From assembly GCA_026419785.1 (NCBI GenBank), contig JAODTK010005509.1, positions 248,001 through 312,000 of the forward strand: 64,000 nucleotides of DNA, given 5' to 3'. Positions 25,740 through 36,859 of this stretch are shown piece after piece; positions within the stretch are counted from its first letter, which is position 1, and the number at the start of each line of letters is the position of its first letter. The notes beneath the pieces were generated by a model. The model did no database searches and was not told where the DNA came from. It saw only the letters and a list, made by a program, of their open reading frames with translations. The translations under genes and the position numbers were made by a program. The stretch is from Sclerodactyla briareus. Lineage: Eukaryota; Echinodermata; Holothuroidea; Dendrochirotida; Sclerodactylidae.

Positions 25740-26110
25740 GGATATAGCAGTGTGCATAATAATAACACAGATGGCGTACCAGAAACAATCGTACGAGATT
25801 TTGAGGAAACTGCCCCAAAAGGCGTGGGTTATCAGGTTATATTCTGAATTATAACTTCTGTACTATAACTATTTTTTCGTTCTATTCCAGCCCGCCTACA
25901 TTGCATTGGAGTTTGCATGGTATGGAACGTTTACTAATACATGTTTGCTAATACATACACAGATGACGTACCGGTACCAAAAAAAACGATCCTGTGGGAT
26001 TTTGAGAGAACTGACTGAAAAGACCTGGGTTATATTCTGGATTATAACGTTTTTTGGTTATATTTTAGCCCATCAACCCACATTGCATTGGAGTTTGCTC
26101 CAATGCAAGT
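25740..26110. repeat. Local tandem duplication of ~190 bp inside copy B
   Basis: Two successive blocks share ACAGATGxCGTACC, the AAAxAAxCGATCxTGxGxGATTTTGAG region, GGGTTATATTCTG, ATTATAAC and CTACATTGCATTGGAGTTTGC-like text. The corresponding part of copy A (20395-20545) has a single block. Confidence 0.7.
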
Positions 26111-26574
26111 TTGGTATGGAATGTTTAGTAAAATATGCCGTATCAACACCTGCGTGGTCATATAGTGTATTGACTATGAATGTCATATTTGGTGTCCCGC
26201 TCGATCAAGTTTCCATTGGGTCGCCTCGTGGGTGCGAACGGGAATGGACCTCTTCAGCAATCGCCAATTCACGGGGCAACACACTGCATTAAAAACCGCC
26301 AGTCTATTCTCATTGCTCTAGACATTTATGGTCTCTGAGACTGGAAGATCCTTCTCACCTCTAGGAGCTAGACATGTGCAGGCGAATAAACCGCCGACGT
26401 GTATATCAGAAACAGCCTTTGTGGACCTCGTTTAGAGGAAGCGCATTAATTATGGTCCATTGACCTCCAGTGACTTTGAAATGCACTGCTTTTGTTCGGT
26501 CCACCTTATCCACATCCCCAAAGTTTTTGTACAAATACGACAAAGTTAGAAAAATCGCATGATTCATGTAAATT

Positions 26575-26601
26575 TGACCTCATGTGACCTTGAAGTGACC
26601 T
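26575..26601 (-). promoter_or_regulatory. Cluster of AGGTCA half sites in DR4/DR5 spacing, repeat-borne
   Basis: Three TGACCT motifs lie at 26575-26580, 26585-26590 and 26596-26601, separated by 4 and 5 bases. Read on the minus strand these are AGGTCA direct repeats of DR5 then DR4 spacing, the form bound by nuclear receptor heterodimers. The motif is part of a dispersed repeat, so binding or function is only a possibility. Confidence 0.3.
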
Positions 26602-26935
26602 TGATGTTGTTCAGGACTAACAACAGTCCACATCCATCGAGTTTTGTTCAAATCCGACGTAGTTAGAAATGCAAAAACATAATTTGACCTCTGGTGATCT
26701 TGAAATCAACGTCTTTTATCGGGACCAACTTTTGTCCCCACCCACCAATTTCCGTGTAATTCGGATAACTCAGTATTTTCGTGTGAAACCTGCAAAGTAG
26801 AGGGCAGCAGGCATGCAGTGATGCCAACTTTCGAACTCATCCGGAATTTCACTAGGGCGGACATGTGTACCAAGTTTCAGATCAATCGGATTAAAGGTTT
26901 TTAAAGAGTTATGCCGGCAAACGGCTGGATTTCCC

Positions 26936-26980
26936 GGCGGCAGCGGCGGCGCCGGCGGAGACGGAGACAGCGGCGGGGGG
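26936..26980. repeat. GGC/GGAGAC-rich simple repeat
   Basis: Trinucleotide-like CGGCGGCAGCGGCGGCGCC continues into a GGAGACGGAGACAGCGG tract and a G run. Confidence 0.8.
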
Positions 26981-27089
26981 GGGCTACACCACCCAAAACC
27001 ATAATACCACCCGACCCACTTCTAGTGGTTGCGGGGGATGTGGTTGTGTTTGTAACTACAGGCGCTGAATGCCATGGGGCGGAGAGCAG

Positions 27090-27372
27090 TATCGTACGCG
27101 AGATTTTTCAGGGGGGGGGGTTGAAGCCGGAACCCAAGAGGAAGTGGAACCCTCAATGAATGGGTATCACCCTACTCTTGGCAAAATAAGAAAATACCAA
27201 TTTATGAGCCCTGGACACTTGCTGATGGCCCATATTCGGTAAATAACAGCTGCAAAAACTTCTACTGAACTGCAAAAACTCAGTTTTTGTGTTAAAAAAT
27301 GATTGAATCACTTGGGTCAAGAGGGAGGTTCTGACCCTCCCCCTTCCCCCGTGCGTACGCCACTGGTGGAGA
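27090..27372. mobile_element. Short inverted-repeat DNA element (MITE-like), copy 1
   Basis: The block shares with 30128-30382 the start GTAC..GAGATTT followed by a G run, the middle AACTTCTACTGAAC, TTTTTGTGTT, the CACTTGGGTCAAG block and a C-rich end. It ends in GTACGCCACTGG, the reverse complement of the CCAGTGGCGTAC type terminus. Length and termini fit a non-autonomous hAT-like element, but class assignment is uncertain. Confidence 0.55.
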
Positions 27373-29530
27373 TGGGAGGGTCAAGGGAAACATATAACGG
27401 TGTATATAGGTTATACCTGCGGGCATCATCGATGAAATCGAAAGGCCGTACGGCCAGTTCCCATACATTATCAGACGCTGAGTTTCTCCCGTGACGGAAT
27501 GACATTAATATAAATTTCAACATTAAACTGCTGAATCGAGTCGGCGGGGGTTTCGCAGTCGCCTGGGTGCAGCTTTGTCCCAACTACTTTCACCTGGGAT
27601 TTTAGAGCTTGTCGAATAAGTACATAGGCTTGCGAGGTTTATTAGCGAGCACGGTTGGCGTATCCTACTGAAGTTTTTTGGGGTGGCGCATTTCTAACGA
27701 TGTAATTCATCCAATTGGTCCACTCCTCGAACTCACCTACAACACTACGTAGGACGAAGGTTTATCATGGATTTACATGTCAGGAATATTCTCTCGCATT
27801 CGTAAAAGCGACGAAAATAGAGGATTTGTGATGTTGTCCAGTCATCCTTTAGCAAAACTGTTGTCACCGCTTTTTGTCGCGGGATTTAATTTATACAATG
27901 CCGTTAACAAGAGTTGAGATTTCAGATCGCACATTTCGAATAACACACTGGGGTCTGAATCTGAACTCCAGCTCGAATTATGGATCACTTGAATTCCCTA
28001 TAGTAATTCCCATAAAGCAAGTTCTCTCGACCCTAGCGCATGACGTATGAGTGGAGGACGCGGGGAAAACCGGGCCTTACCGCATCATTGCCAATAATTC
28101 ATAAGCCGGGAAATATAGTAATACCAGCTACCAGATCGCCGCCCCCACTTTACGTCGTGATCCGCACGTTACATTGCATAGGCGTGTCAGACTGGGACGG
28201 GGTGGCACGAGTCTCAGGCTGGGACGGCGGTGGCCTCGGTAGGACACCGACTGCCTTCCTCCCTGTTTCTTTAGTATTTTATTTTTTGATCAACATTTGA
28301 TCAGCAAACAATGCAAAATTCAAGGCAATGATAAGTCCAAATTTTTGAAGAGGTGAGGCAATAGTGAAAGGGAACCAGATTTGTCCCAGTGCCTGATCAT
28401 CGGATCGAATGCCCAAAAAATGTTGAAATTTGCGTAGTTATGGTTCAAATTAATCCGGGCTTCCGGAAATTCGAGCAACTTTGTTCCGTACTGAGTCATT
28501 TTCTTGGGTCAATATTGGTATTTTTTCAGTTGTAGGCCCAACTGTGATAAATGTAATTCATTGAAAAGCCTATGTTCGGAACAAACTATCGATCGGTGTC
28601 ACTTAGCTATCTAGAAGTGATAGCCGGTGTGATATTATAATACCATTCGTCTGGCCAATAGACACATATATTCTGTGAGATAAACTATAAATTAGCCTTG
28701 CATTTACTACTACCTATGTGGAGAATATTCAACCGCCCTAATAATCGACTAGCCTGAATCAGGAAAGTAGGCCTAGTAGTAACACTACCCTAACATGATG
28801 GCCCTGCCTAGTAATTAATACACCAAATATAAATCGCTCCAAATCTTAGTCCCTTACCAACTTTGAGAGTCTCCGCGCGAACCAAACTAGGAACTAGTAG
28901 GAACAGCGTCAACGACAGAGCGAAAAAACAGGCGTGGCCCTGCATCGCTGTACTGTGCAAACATGGGAAACACAACGGACAAATCCACAAGAGGGAACGT
29001 CAAATTTAGACAATTTTAAGCATACAGTTACCCAGACGAGGATCCGGGTGGGGCGGATTTTTCCCAGACCCGGTCATTCGAGACGAGCGACATTTATCCC
29101 TGATAGTGATGCTGGACATCCGTCCGTCTGTAGTCCCTGAATGTGACTCGGTTCCAGTGAGCAGTTCAAATATATGATCTATTTGTCTGAGGGACTCGCT
29201 CAACTGTGGGTGCGCGGTGTATTTTGGCGTACAACTGGCCGTCTGGGGATTGGCCAGTCAAGCGTTTGCTTAGTTGCTACAGTCTTTGCGGCTTCCGATG
29301 TCCCTTTTTCAAGGGTTTTTCAGTATGGACAATTCTAGAGGCAGTCAAGAGTGGTAATTACCCAGGCATAATTTAGGTTGCTGGTTATCAAAAGCAATTA
29401 TTTATAGGACCCGTAATATTACATCCTATAGAGGACGTGTTCTAGGCTAAGTTATAGAGACGTTATATAAATTATAGGATGAGATTATATTGTTTCGGAG
29501 AGTCGAGCCGTCCTGGATGTTGTGTGTATA

Positions 29531-29971
29531 TGTTAGTGGCCCTAATGTTTTGTGCGGCGGGGGGGGGGGGGGCTTGGTTTCTAAACTAGGAGTTCAAATG
29601 AAACAACCACATGCAAGGCATTAATAAGATTGTGACTGGTATTTCACAGGAAGAGGAAAGCATGATCAAGGGCGTCGTTAGGTGAACGAGGTTTCTGAGA
29701 GAAGGTTTTGGTTTTCATGTTTTTTTTTATGACGATTTGCAGTCAAGCAGTGTGTTGTTTTGTTGTGTGTGTGTGCGCGCGTACGTGTGTGTGTGATGCT
29801 TTCGAACCAGAGAGCTTAATTCCGGTCAACATTGATGGTGTCTTATTTCTCAACCCTTTTCAGCCTTTCGTTATTTCTGAGAAGGCAGATGGTCACTGTC
29901 GCGCATCAACGTGCTTCTCTACCTCGAGAGGAAATTACGTGTCACCATATAGGAGAGATGTCTTCATAGGG
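29531..29971. other. Unannotated stretch with poly-G and GT repeats
   Basis: A G run of about 15 bases sits at 29558-29572, and a GTGTGTGTGCGCGCG tract at about 29765-29795. The open frame at 29708-29986 runs through the GT tract and is not convincing as a gene. Confidence 0.45.
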
Positions 29972-30125
29972 CGGAGGAATGGCTGAGTGGCATTAGTGAT
30001 GCTTTGCAAACAAGCATTCCGGGTTCGAATTCCAGTAGTCATCGGACGTGTTTTACCTAGTGGCTGTACTTGCAGTTGTCGATGGGACAGGTCGTGGTCC
30101 TCACTCCATGGTACCGCTGTGATGC
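29972..30125 (+). mobile_element. tRNA-derived SINE
   Basis: The head resembles a tRNA gene. An A-box-like TGGCTGAGTGGC is at 29980-29991, an anticodon-arm-like GCTTTGCAAACAAGC at 30001-30015, and a B-box GGTTCGAATTCC at 30022-30033, which has one extra base relative to the consensus. The flanks do not form a good acceptor stem, and unrelated sequence continues past the tRNA-like part, so this is a SINE rather than a functional tRNA. The two boxes would be the RNA polymerase III promoter. Confidence 0.7.
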
Positions 30126-30127
30126 AG

Positions 30128-30382
30128 TTAGTGGCGTACCAAGAGATTTGTCTAGGGGGAGGTCGGGACAGAGGATAGGGCGCCCTCATTTATAGCCTCA
30201 TCCTCCCTATTGGCAAATGAATGCAATCCATGTGCCCCAGAAACATGCTGTCGCAAATTTTATAAACAACAGTTGTAAACGTCTACTGAACAGTTTAAAA
30301 CGTGGTTTTTTGTGTTTGAACATTCATATGTCACTTGGGTCAAGGAGGGCTCTAAGCCCCTTCCCTGTGCTACGCTACTGGA
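30128..30382. mobile_element. Short inverted-repeat DNA element (MITE-like), copy 2
   Basis: It begins with AGTGGCGTACCAAGAGATTT and ends with CTACGCTACTGG, an imperfect inverted pair of about 12 bp. The interior matches 27090-27372. It lies directly after the tRNA-SINE. Confidence 0.6.
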
Positions 30383-32917
30383 TGCAGTGGACTTTCTGGG
30401 GTTACTTTGTTTCGGGATATTTGCAATAGTTCTCGTACGTCACCTGTTAGCATCCAACTTGACTTGCGCTCCACCATTCTCCGAGAGAATGATCCGGTCC
30501 CGGAGTAAACTAATTGTCCTTCGGAGAGGACGTACCGTATATAGCGGTACCGGGAGCAGGTTGGAATTGGGTTACCCCCTGCCCTCGATATCATCTGAGC
30601 ACTAGATCACATGGGCTGAGATGGGACCAGTGTCTGAATATGTCGTATTTAGTTTGAAAAGATAGATATTGTTTCCAGAGGCAAAACCGTTCTAAATGAA
30701 GGCAAACCAACACTGAACTTGGGCGAAAAAGCACATGTACCAATGGCGTATACGGATGTTATCCCCGCGAATTTTATGGAATATCTGCCTCATAAAGGCC
30801 AATAAATCATTAGCAAGCATTCTACTAAAAGGAATACGGTATATGCACTTACGAACAAACAACATTATAGGAATTACATTCACCGTTGTTTACTTCTATT
30901 CAAGGAGTCTGTGAAGCGGACCGTATACGCTATTCACTTATAACTCACTATACGCTATATCACAGGGTATATACGGCTATTCGCACTCGTTACGGAGGAT
31001 CGCTTGAACCCTCCCGCGAGATGGGGTAATCGATTTCGTTGTTTGCAGAAAACACAAATGCAGCTATTACAACAGAACCATATAAACTGCCTAGTCTAAT
31101 AATCGGAGAACCTACATTTTTTGGTGAACCACGAATGTCAGTCGAGGGGCAAGGATTTCCAGGGGCACGTTCCCCTTCCTCTGGCGACGCCACAACTAGT
31201 TTGCAGACGAATCTGGTATCCTATTTCCTTCCGCTTCGTTATGTCCTTGGTAGGTTAGCATACTGAGCCTATCCGACATCACAGACAGAGTCCACACGAG
31301 CGGGGGTTAAGGGACACCTCTGTCGTTGAACAGGCCTGTAATGTTGTTCTACCTGCCTACATGATGTTGATAGGGGCATCGCAAATTATTATTTTTTTTC
31401 TTTATATGAGGCTACCGCTAGGGCGAAAAGCCTTCAGTTTCATAAATATTTTTGCTGGAGTAGTTGGGTCATGAATGTGTTCTCAAGGACGTCTATTAAT
31501 TGCACCCAGCGGTTACTTACATACTCTGCGGTAGGCTTTCGACTGACCCATGAGGTACTCGGTACAGAGCGGGTTGCTTTTGGGGCATTTCCTTTCAATT
31601 TTAATTTTTACATTTTTGTAGAATTATCCAAAAAACGTTGGGTATAGAACGATAGCTCTACTTATGGTAGGGTTTAGCAAGAGGGGGATTGTTCTTTAAT
31701 AAACAACGCTTCAAAATACACTCTTTTGCTCAGAGAAAATGTGCGTTTGGTTACCTTCACGACATAATTGGTCCATTAGCTCCCTAGGCGTATTGGGAAG
31801 GCAGTGGGGTTTGCACGTTTGCACATATTCATGTCTCATCTTTTTTCCGGTTATTGACTCGTTCTGTTTCTGACCGTGAACCACAGGGGCTGCCCGGCCC
31901 GTACGCGTCGGTCGTTCATATCCGTCAGACCACAAGGTTCATGGCTAGGCCCCTGGGTAACCAGCTGGGCTAACACTCTAATAATCTAGATTGAGGCCGA
32001 AGGACGAAGGGGAGGCAATGCTCTATGTTCATGTGAATGGGGCTTATAGACAGGACAAACCGCCAGGGGAACATAAATCATGACATTCAATTCTCCACCA
32101 GTTATTCCTTAAAGGACATTGCAGGATTTGATTATACAGGGAGCAATTTAAATAGCTGGATTAAAACTGAATGCATCAGTCCAAATCGGAGTTCATAGAC
32201 TTTCCGTGGACGGAGGTATAGTAATTGAAGTTTGTGTATTGTGAAGCTGGTATTGCGCACAGATAGAAAGGACCCATCATGCAATAATATTTGATGTCAT
32301 ACTTGCACCAACACTGCAAAATTCTTTGTTTTCTATTGAAATTCAGTCATTAATTTCACTTAGAAAAACATTTAGTCCATGGGAAAGGGATTGCTGTGTG
32401 GGTTGGATGTGTGTGGTTTGCTTGGTGAAAGAAAAGCAACAGAACTTGCTGAATGTTGACTTATTCAACAATTTGCTGCGTCGTCCATGTGTGACGTCAT
32501 GCATTATTGCGCAATTGGGATTCTCCCCAAATTTCTCTGCCTAATGGCCCAAATTTGAAAGGCCATAACTCCACATAGGAACATATTAAAATGGGGTTCG
32601 GACCTATAGATACAGTTTTCCATTCTCTACATATAACCTGTGTTGGATCCAAGCCTGCAGTGTACTTAAACGCCAGGAGGCAATTCTTAACTTCATCAAG
32701 AACTCCCGAGGATTCTGTGGAAAAAATATATTTTTGGGAGAGGCATTCTTCTTCCAGCTGATATGCACTACGTCGGGAGCTATCTTCTGATTGGCTAGTG
32801 ATGTTGTGTTGCAGTTATTATTTTTTGGTATGGTTGGGATTAGAATTAGAGATTAGGTTTAGTGTAGCCAATCACATGAATTCTCCCGAGACGGTGCGAA
32901 CGACCCCCTATACCTGT
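30383..32917. other. Unannotated stretch
   Basis: No gene is recognised. The part at 30985-31195 has CCTCCC near its start and GGCACGTTCCCC...GGCGACGCCAC near its end and may be another short DNA element. Short open frames (31711-31935 minus, 32326-32544 plus) have no visible motif. Confidence 0.4.
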
Positions 32918-33027
32918 ATATACTATATATATATATATATATATCTATATATATATATATATATATATATAATAATATATATATATATATATATATAGAT
33001 ATATATATATATATATATATATATATC

Positions 33028-33063
<36 letters not shown>

Positions 33064-33083
33064 ATATATATATTATATAAACA
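32918..33083. repeat. (TA)n microsatellite left of the Penelope-like element
   Basis: About 165 bp of alternating TA with occasional ATCT and AATAAT breaks. It translates to YIYIYI frames, which are not genes. Confidence 0.95.
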
Positions 33084-33232
33084 ACAATGCTACGTAAATG
33101 ATAGGACGGATCTCGAATGAGGATGCAAAATAGCAATTGAGCTAGGAAACAAATGTGGTTAAAACAGCCCATAAATTTTGGATGCAGAGCTTTCGGACAA
33201 TACTAGTCCTTCGTCAGTGCAGACACACAGAA
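33084..33232 (-). repeat. Inverted copy of the element's 3' terminal sequence
   Basis: The reverse complement of this block matches 36455-36605 almost throughout. Anchors are ACGAAGGACTAGT, CGAAAGCTCTGCATCCAAA, TCCTAGCTCAAT(C/T)GCTATTT and ATCATTTACGTAGCATTGT. It therefore places an inverted terminal piece upstream of the coding body, an arrangement known from Penelope insertions. Confidence 0.85.
33191..33217 (-). ncRNA. Hammerhead-ribozyme-like motif, 5' (inverted) terminal copy
   Basis: On the minus strand the order is CTGACGA (core box 1), then AGGAC, a loop TAGTATT, GTCC, and GAAA (core box 2). The sequence GCTCTGC that follows could form a short stem III. This matches the hammerhead plan CUGANGA - stem II - GAAA, which is known in Penelope-like terminal repeats. 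An extra A before GGAC, and an A where the stem III closing U is expected, depart from the consensus, so activity is doubtful. Confidence 0.45.
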
Positions 33233-33309
33233 TTATATATATATATATATAGATATATATATATATATATATATAATATATATATATAGATATATATATA
33301 TAATATATA

Positions 33310-33364
<55 letters not shown>
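33233..33364. repeat. (TA)n microsatellite inside the 5' end of the Penelope-like element
   Basis: Alternating TA with short breaks separates the inverted terminal piece from the direct terminal piece that starts at 33365. Confidence 0.95.
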
Positions 33365-33394
33365 CATTTACGTAGCATTCATTTACGTAGCATT
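33365..33394 (+). repeat. Tandem 15-mer CATTTACGTAGCATT x2
   Basis: Two perfect head-to-tail copies lie at 33365-33379 and 33380-33394. The same 15-mer occurs at 36580-36594 and, inverted, at 33086-33100. It marks the terminal repeat boundary of the Penelope-like element. Confidence 0.9.
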
Positions 33395-36300
33395 GTCGTT
33401 TACAGTTTTTGCATTGTTGTTTTACAGTTTTTGCATCTTTCTACATATATTTCATGTTTGCATCATCATTGATACAACCTTCTACACCCATGGAGACTTT
33501 CTGAGACTTTCAAATTACTCCGACGCCTGTTCGAAAAACGGGTCAGGTATCGGCACAATTTATCTAACTACCAAGCCTACCGTAAAAAATAACGCGGTAC
33601 CAAAAGGACTGAAAATCACAGTCCCCACTGGCCTTCCCCTGTCGGACAAAGACACTCGCTAAACTGAAGGGCATTCTCAAACAAGCTTCGCTGCAATTGA
33701 TGGCTAAACAAATCGGCAATTGCCGCAACGTCATTCACGATCTCACCCAGCAAGTCAATTCCACAACCAGGAAGTTGCAACAACAGGGAACATCCAACGG
33801 AGTTTCAAAATAAACTTCTGATCATTTCCCAGGACTGTACAAAACTCAGTCATTCGCCTCCTCTCTCGGCAACAGGACAATTATGTACCAGACAACATCA
33901 CTACAAATCTGGTGATGGGCCATTCAAATTGTTCGGCTGCCTCCGAAACCAAGAGCCGGTCCTAGGCGTTTCATCCGCATAAATGTGGAACCGGCTGACG
34001 CAACTCGTTTCTGTCGTTAACCAGCTTCCGAGCTCATCTGACGCAGAAACCCAAATTCTGTCTAAGGCTGAATTTCTGCCCTAAGCCAAAACCGTTGCAC
34101 GCACAAAAACTGTTCCCTGGATCTTGAAGCGTTCTTTCGACGCCTACGACTACGCGAATTTCTTTGCCGACGAGATGCCACAGTAGTCTACCTCCTGTTG
34201 AGGACATATCAACACAATCAAGGCAAAAAGCACTTGGATCCCACCAAAAGGGCATTCCCCCACATTGGAACCAATTTCGGCAATCGAGGAAGATGTCAAA
34301 AACTACACGCCGCCCACTGAATTCAGGGATAACCTCAAAAAACGAGAGACATCCATGGCCTCTTAAACACGCACGATAATCGCATCAAGCCTGCTGACAA
34401 AGCTCTTCCGTGTTGTCTATGAGCACCGATTCTAACGAATCGGAGCAAAACGTCATTGGGCAACCCCGTACATTATCACCATTGAATCAAAATCCGACCC
34501 ACCCAGCAATTGCTGCCCAGATTGAAACAACCATAGAGAAAATGGTATCCAAGGCTTCCATTAGCCCCAAGTCGCCCAACCTTCTCAAAAATCGGAACCC
34601 CCAGCCAGGAAGGTTTTACTTCCCTCCCAAAAATCACCAATGATGGCAACCCTTGCCAGACCCTCATTTCTATTTCTGGCAACGCGCACTGCTGTTAAGA
34701 GAATTTCCCAAATCGGGGACCTCCTGATTCAGCCCCTCGTCCGCGTCTCCCGTCCACGTCAAGGACACCACAGCCTTCATCAATAAAATCGGGAAGATCA
34801 AAGATCTTCCCCCCTGGCACATTGCTGGCAATTCTGGACGTTCCTTCTCTGTATACCCATCTCCCCTCAAACGAAGGTATAGAAGCCTGTATTCGGCTTT
34901 CGAACCAATTCCGGCAACACACCAACAAAAGCCGATCTGCGGAACTAATGCACCTCATACTAAACTTGCAACATTGTTTGGTTGGTGTCTCAACATTACC
35001 TGGCAGGTCCACGGCACAGCATGGGCACTAAAAGGGCTCCTTCGTTCGCCAACCTCGTCATGGGAAAACTTGAAGAGAATTCCTCTCTGAACAGTCCCTG
35101 AGGCCCCTTGTGGGGCTCCGGTATATTGGATGACATCCTTCAATGATATGGACCCACGGGAAGAAAACTTACCTCGTTCATCGAACGAATCAACGCATTC
35201 CACCCATCCATTGCAATTCAAATTCCTGCAGAATTTTCAAGCGACAGAGTCCACTCCCTTGACACCACAGTGACGTTAGAAAACGGGTCACTCAAAACAA
35301 ACCTGTTCACAACACCAACGTACAAGCCCAAGTTCCTACTCCCCACGTTGTCCACCCACCCCACTGCATCAAGAACATTCCTCGTCAAGCTCTTGTCTGA
35401 ACAACGCATTTGGCTCTCAAGCTGATTTCGAGTCCCGTGCGAACGCACTTTCAAAACATCTCCAAAAGAGGCAGTAATTTTACCGGGAGTCCCTTGAAAG
35501 GCCATTGAAAAGGCTAGGAATGAAGGCTCCACAAATTGAAACTCTGACGTACAATACTCGTCAATCCACTCCAGAGTACCACTCGTCTGTGAATGCCATC
35601 CTGCCCTCCCACCATTAGCCACTCTCTCATTCACAAGCATTGACCCACCTTCAAAGTCAGGAAACGCTAAAAATCCGTGTTCCGGAAACCCGCCGGTTGT
35701 TGCCTACAGCCAGACCTCGGAATCTGCGTGAATTTCTAGTCAACGCCAAATTTCGGAGCAAGCCGAGCCGCAAACAAACGCCCCTGCCCATCCAACTCTG
35801 CAAACGTGCAAACTTGTCGATCGCACAACTTGTTTCAAAGTTTCCAGACATCCCCCATATTTCGATCACAGGATATTGATTGCGTCGCGAAGAAGAACCT
35901 GGTCTACCTAAGTTACTGTAACCTCTGCGGAGTTCAGTACATCGGGGAACAAAAAACACCCTGAGGAGCGAATGACTCCAACACCGTGCAGCCATCAAGA
36001 CCCAAAAAATTGAGCTGCCGGTTGCTAAGCATTTCAACATGTCAGTCACTCCTTGAAAACCTGAGATGAGTGGCCTCGACCATGACCCAAATTGGTCCAC
36101 TAAATCCCGCAAGCGAAACAAATTACTGGATTGAAGCCTGAAACGACTACAAAAACACACCATTTGTCTGACTTCGGAACGACCTACCATCACACAACAG
36201 ATATGGTAACCACTCGCACCCCCTCCTTATTTGGCCTATGTCAATCACCAAGGCGCGAAATTGTTGGCCCATTAGTATACCTGTTGAGGATTAATCTCTG

Positions 36301-36444
36301 GTCAACCACTGATCGCAATTGGCCCTCTCCCGGGATAATCCCCAAGGGATTATCCCCTGTGAATCAGCGAAACTAATTAAGCCTGCACACCACCATTGTT
36401 TCCTGAGGCCTATAAGTCTCAGGCGAGCCGTCTTCTCTTCGAGT

Positions 36445-36615
36445 TATTCATTTCTGTGGTCACTGCACTTACGAAGGACTAGTCATGGTCGAAAGCTCTG
36501 CATCCAAACATATCGGCTGTTTTCTCCCATTTTTCCTAGCTCAATCGCTATTTCGCATCTCATTCGAGAGCCAGCCTATCATTTACGTAGCATTGTGTTT
36601 TTTAAGTTTTTGCCT
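36445..36615 (+). repeat. 3' terminal sequence of the Penelope-like element
   Basis: This is the direct 3' end, matching the inverted block 33084-33232. It runs into a TA microsatellite. Within it, 36468-36494 is a second hammerhead-like motif, but the first box reads CTTACGA rather than CTGACGA, a change at an invariant G that should inactivate it. Confidence 0.8.
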
Positions 36616-36617
36616 CT

Positions 36618-36619
<2 letters not shown>

Positions 36620-36656
<37 letters not shown>

Positions 36657-36835
36657 TATATATAATATTATATACTATATATATTATTATATAATATATA
36701 TTTCCCCGTCCCCCCCCACTTTTCGGAACGCTCCGACTCGCCCCTATATATATTCTATATATATATATATATATTATAATCTATATAATATATATATATA
36801 TATATATATCATATATATTATATATATATATATCT
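36620..36835. repeat. (TA)n microsatellites right of the Penelope-like element
   Basis: Two TA blocks (about 36622-36702 and 36745-36835) flank a C-rich insert containing CCCCCCCCACTTTTCGGA. That insert resembles part of the element at 39050-39890. Confidence 0.9.
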
Positions 36836-36859
36836 TCCAACTCATTTGAATGGCAGGAA

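Larger units (their letters stand above)
26285..27435. mobile_element. ~1.15-kb insertion within copy B, composite of repeats
   Basis: Copy A is continuous across this point, so the block arrived in copy B or was lost from copy A. It contains a start with AACCGCCGACGTGTATA shared with the 8930 repeat, a TGACCT-rich section (26440-26720), a GGC-rich tract (26936-26980), and a short inverted-repeat element at 27090-27372. No coding sequence is recognised. Confidence 0.65.
24850..29530. repeat. Long non-coding duplicated segment, copy B
   Basis: This is the direct partner of 18985-22665. It is longer because of an internal local duplication at about 25740-26110 and an insertion of about 1.15 kb at 26285-27435, after which the match to copy A resumes at GGCCGTACGGCCAGT. 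Open frames of copy A are not kept here, which argues against coding function. Confidence 0.8.
33084..36615 (+). mobile_element. Penelope-like retroelement (RT plus GIY-YIG), decayed
   Basis: The body reads in shifting plus-strand frames as a Penelope-like polyprotein. N-terminal traces are at 33640-34380 (SxPPVEDISTQ near 34195, EDVKNYTPPTEFRDNL near 34290). A linker carries AAQIETTIEKMVSKASISPK at about 34515-34575, and a SLYTHLPSNEGIEAC block marks the start of the palm near 34850. A VHGTAMGTK-like block lies near 35010 and a RYIDDI-like block near 35130. The C-terminal GIY-YIG endonuclease is seen as PxYF near 35855, VYLxYCNLCGVQYxGE near 35900-35950, and LQHRAAIKTQKIELPVAKHF near 35975-36040. 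Many frameshifts and stops break it. The ends carry related terminal sequences, one inverted, and TA microsatellites lie on both sides. Penelope-like elements are retroelements distinct from LINEs, with a GIY-YIG nuclease in place of an AP-type one. Confidence 0.85.

Noticed and set aside
25906..26292. 128-codon plus-strand frame in duplicated copy B
   Set aside because: It spans a locally duplicated non-coding block and has no counterpart frame in copy A.
29972..30045. Functional tRNA gene
   Set aside because: A- and B-boxes are present, but the acceptor stem does not pair and the B-box has an extra base; it is better explained as a SINE head. The same holds for 47359-47415.
32798..33172. 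Tyr-Ile repeat frames
   Set aside because: These are translations of TA microsatellites; the same applies at 36319-36995.
35657..36193. 178-codon minus-strand frame
   Set aside because: It is antisense to the GIY-YIG end of the Penelope-like element, whose plus-strand protein is recognisable.
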